This document shows, one piece after another, positions 5,626 through 6,111 of a DNA stretch of 6,111 nucleotides. The position numbers were made by a program, and so were the translations under genes. Numbering within the stretch: position 1 is the first letter of the stretch; every line of letters begins with the position of its first letter. The DNA comes from Opitutaceae bacterium (lineage in GTDB: Bacteria; Verrucomicrobiota; Verrucomicrobiia; Opitutales; Opitutaceae): assembly GCA_005786775.1 (NCBI GenBank), contig SYDD01000138.1:1-6111 (forward strand). Direction: 5' to 3'. The notes beneath the pieces were generated by a model that was given only the letters and a program-made list of their open reading frames with translations, made no database searches and was not told where the DNA came from.

Positions 5626-6111
5626 TCAGCCCCCGGGGGGAGGCGACGCATTTCCCGCCTTCGGGCGCCGGCGGACGCGTTTTGACAATTCTTTCTTAAA
5701 TCGGTCGACGCCCTCTCCCGTCGCGCACGAGATTCCGAGGATCGCGACATCCGCGTGGCAGCGACGGAACTTGGCCAGCAAGCCCTTGGCCTCCGGCAGG
5801 TCCAGCTTGTTAGCCACGACCAGCCGCGGCTTCCGGAGGAGCGCCGGATCGTACAGCTTCAACTCCCGCAGCAAGTGCCGGTAGTCCTCTCGCGGATCCC
5901 GCGCGTCCGTGCCGGCCATGTCCAGCAGGAAGACCAGCAGCGCGCAGCGCTCGATGTGGCGCAGGAAACGGTGGCCGAGACCGCGGTTCTCGTGGGCGCC
6001 CTCGATCAGGCCGGGGATGTCCGCCAGCAGCAGGCGGCGGGCGCCACGCTTGTCGTCCGGATACTCGATCACGCCGATCTGGGGATGCAGCGTGGTGAAG
6101 GGGTACGCCGC
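5626..6111 (-). CDS. obg: Obg/CgtA family GTPase, C-terminal part (5' end beyond window)
   Basis: The open frame enters at the right edge and runs 161 residues to a TGA at 5628-5626; the N-terminal glycine-rich Obg domain and the Walker A (G1) motif lie outside. What remains is the rest of the G domain: A-Y-P-F-T-T-L-H-P (2-10, switch I region), A-D-I-P-G-L-I-E-G-A (30-39, G3), G-L-G-H-R-F-L-R-H-I-E-R (44-55), V-A-N-K-L-D-L-P (99-106, G4) and S-C-A-T-G-E-G (128-134, G5, usually S-A). Obg GTPases bind the large ribosomal subunit and act in late 50S assembly and stress or cell-cycle control. The protein ends in a short basic and Pro/Gly-rich tail (R-V-R-R-R-P-K then P-P-P-G-G) without the C-terminal OCT domain found in some Gram-positive forms. 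The GTG at 6072 is an internal Val codon, not a start. The next gene begins 16 bases downstream, so the two are likely in one operon. Confidence 0.95.
   Translation of the reverse strand, partial: AAYPFTTLHPQIGVIEYPDDKRGARRLLLADIPGLIEGAHENRGLGHRFLRHIERCALLVFLLDMAGTDARDPREDYRHLLRELKLYDPALLRKPRLVVANKLDLPEAKGLLAKFRRCHADVAILGISCATGEGVDRFKKELSKRVRRRPKAGNASPPPGG

Noticed and set aside
5654..5674. CGCC-TTCG-GGCG hairpin near the end of obg as a terminator
   Set aside because: Only a 4-bp stem without a T tract, and it lies within the obg coding sequence before the stop codon.
5682..5701. TTGACA plus TTAAAT on the plus strand as a promoter
   Set aside because: The spacing is only 8 bases and it lies inside obg, where the AT-rich patch simply encodes K-K-E-L-S-K; no plus-strand gene follows.
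5610..5750. N-terminal extension of the MshEN-like gene into obg
   Set aside because: The extension is a shadow of the obg 3' end (Arg/Ser-rich), and GAGG supports the start at 5609.

Overview
The window is a GC-rich bacterial chromosomal segment with short intergenic gaps and no mobile-element, CRISPR, tRNA or rRNA signal. It most resembles a member of the Planctomycetes-Verrucomicrobia-Chlamydiae (PVC) group, probably a verrucomicrobium close to Opitutaceae. Three things point that way: a 51-residue small basic protein of a type I know from Verrucomicrobia and relatives, an exported PQQ-like beta-propeller protein whose mature end starts with the W-T-R-F-R-G-P-N-G-T-G pattern common in that group, and an exported sulfatase of a kind abundant there. 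The lineage call is an inference from protein resemblance, not from a marker-gene tree.

Layout from left to right. Positions 1-567 (minus) hold the N-terminal 189 residues of an exported PQQ-like beta-propeller protein, cut off by the window edge. After a 115-base divergent gap come three plus-strand genes: cutA (683-1009), the small basic protein gene (1029-1184), and, beyond a perfect 10-bp-stem intrinsic terminator (1204-1232), a DedA-family membrane protein gene (1252-1923). dedA converges on a minus-strand sulfatase gene (1937-3346), with 13 bases between the two stop codons. The right half is a tight minus-strand cluster transcribed obg (right of 6111 to 5626), then a small MshEN-like gene (5609-5118), then a GspE/PilB-type assembly ATPase (5115-3406). 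The sulfatase gene lies 59 bases further downstream on the same strand.

Functionally this is mostly housekeeping and envelope biology: ribosome-linked GTPase Obg, lipid-carrier transport (DedA family), metal tolerance (CutA), an assembly ATPase for a type II secretion or type IV pilus machine, and two exported proteins. The least ordinary elements are the stand-alone MshEN-like protein translated just ahead of the full ATPase, the small lineage-restricted basic protein with its own terminator, the lack of promoter space ahead of dedA, and the near absence of Shine-Dalgarno sequences. I see no convincing evidence of a wholly new multi-gene system.
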